A stretch of 5,542 nucleotides of DNA from Desulfovibrio desulfuricans (GTDB lineage: Bacteria > Desulfobacterota > Desulfovibrionia > Desulfovibrionales > Desulfovibrionaceae). The notes beneath the pieces are model-generated. The model was not told the origin of the DNA, searched no databases, and was given only the letters and a program-made list of their open reading frames with translations. Made by a program: the position numbers and the translations under genes. The stretch spans positions 1 to 5,542 of the forward strand of contig QKDT01000070.1 in NCBI GenBank assembly GCA_003251995.1. The letters run 5' to 3'. Shown one piece after another: positions 5,509 to 5,542 of the stretch. How positions within the stretch are numbered: the stretch's first letter is position 1; every line of letters begins with the position of its first letter.

Positions 5509-5542
5509 TTAGCAGAGAGGCTTGCATCATTGAGGTCAGTTG

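Noticed and set aside
5375..5530. N-terminal extension of the M24 peptidase to 5530
   Set aside because: The extension has no family resemblance and covers the promoter-like region; the ATG at 5374 has AGGAGA correctly spaced.
1..5542. Mobile element, CRISPR, defence or other novel multi-gene system
   Set aside because: Every long gene is a recognisable housekeeping or common enzyme family, and no repeat array, transposase, integrase or tRNA was seen.

Overview
The window looks like chromosomal housekeeping DNA from a sulfate-reducing bacterium of the Desulfovibrio group (Desulfobacterota). This is inferred from three things. The F1 genes are in the order b'-b-delta-alpha with no a or c subunit gene in front. 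The b subunit has an N-terminal extension that looks like a signal peptide. Codon use is moderately GC-rich. All seven genes lie on the minus strand, so transcription runs from high to low coordinates.

Region 5542 to 2645 (first in transcription order): a likely promoter precedes an M24 Xaa-Pro peptidase gene. It is followed after 9 bp by an AroL-type shikimate kinase and after a further 33 bp by a family 2 glycosyltransferase with an extra C-terminal Rossmann-like domain. The tight spacing suggests one transcript. The three functions (peptide turnover, aromatic amino acid and chorismate synthesis, glycan assembly) do not form an obvious pathway, so this is probably an operon of convenience.

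Region 2644 to 2219: a 426-bp non-coding gap, AT-richer than the genes. It contains short repeats, a 16-bp perfect palindrome, an A-tract and, near its downstream end, a very good sigma70-type promoter (consensus TTGACA, 17-bp spacer, TATGTT) about 50 bp before the first ATP synthase gene. I found no convincing intrinsic terminator for the upstream operon.

Region 2218 to 1: the start of the F1Fo ATP synthase operon, atpF' (b'), atpF (b), atpH (delta) and the first 186 codons of atpA (alpha), which is cut by the window edge just after its Walker A motif. b' and b build the peripheral stalk, delta caps it, and alpha belongs to the catalytic head. The b and delta genes both use TTG starts with clear Shine-Dalgarno sequences. 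A perfect 9-bp GC-rich hairpin sits in the 107-bp gap between b' and b, while b-delta-alpha are nearly contiguous.

I see no mobile element, CRISPR array, tRNA or rRNA, toxin-antitoxin pair or defence system. The points most worth a second look are the glycosyltransferase C-terminal domain, the intercistronic hairpin, and the structured intergenic region. None of them amounts to a demonstrated new system.
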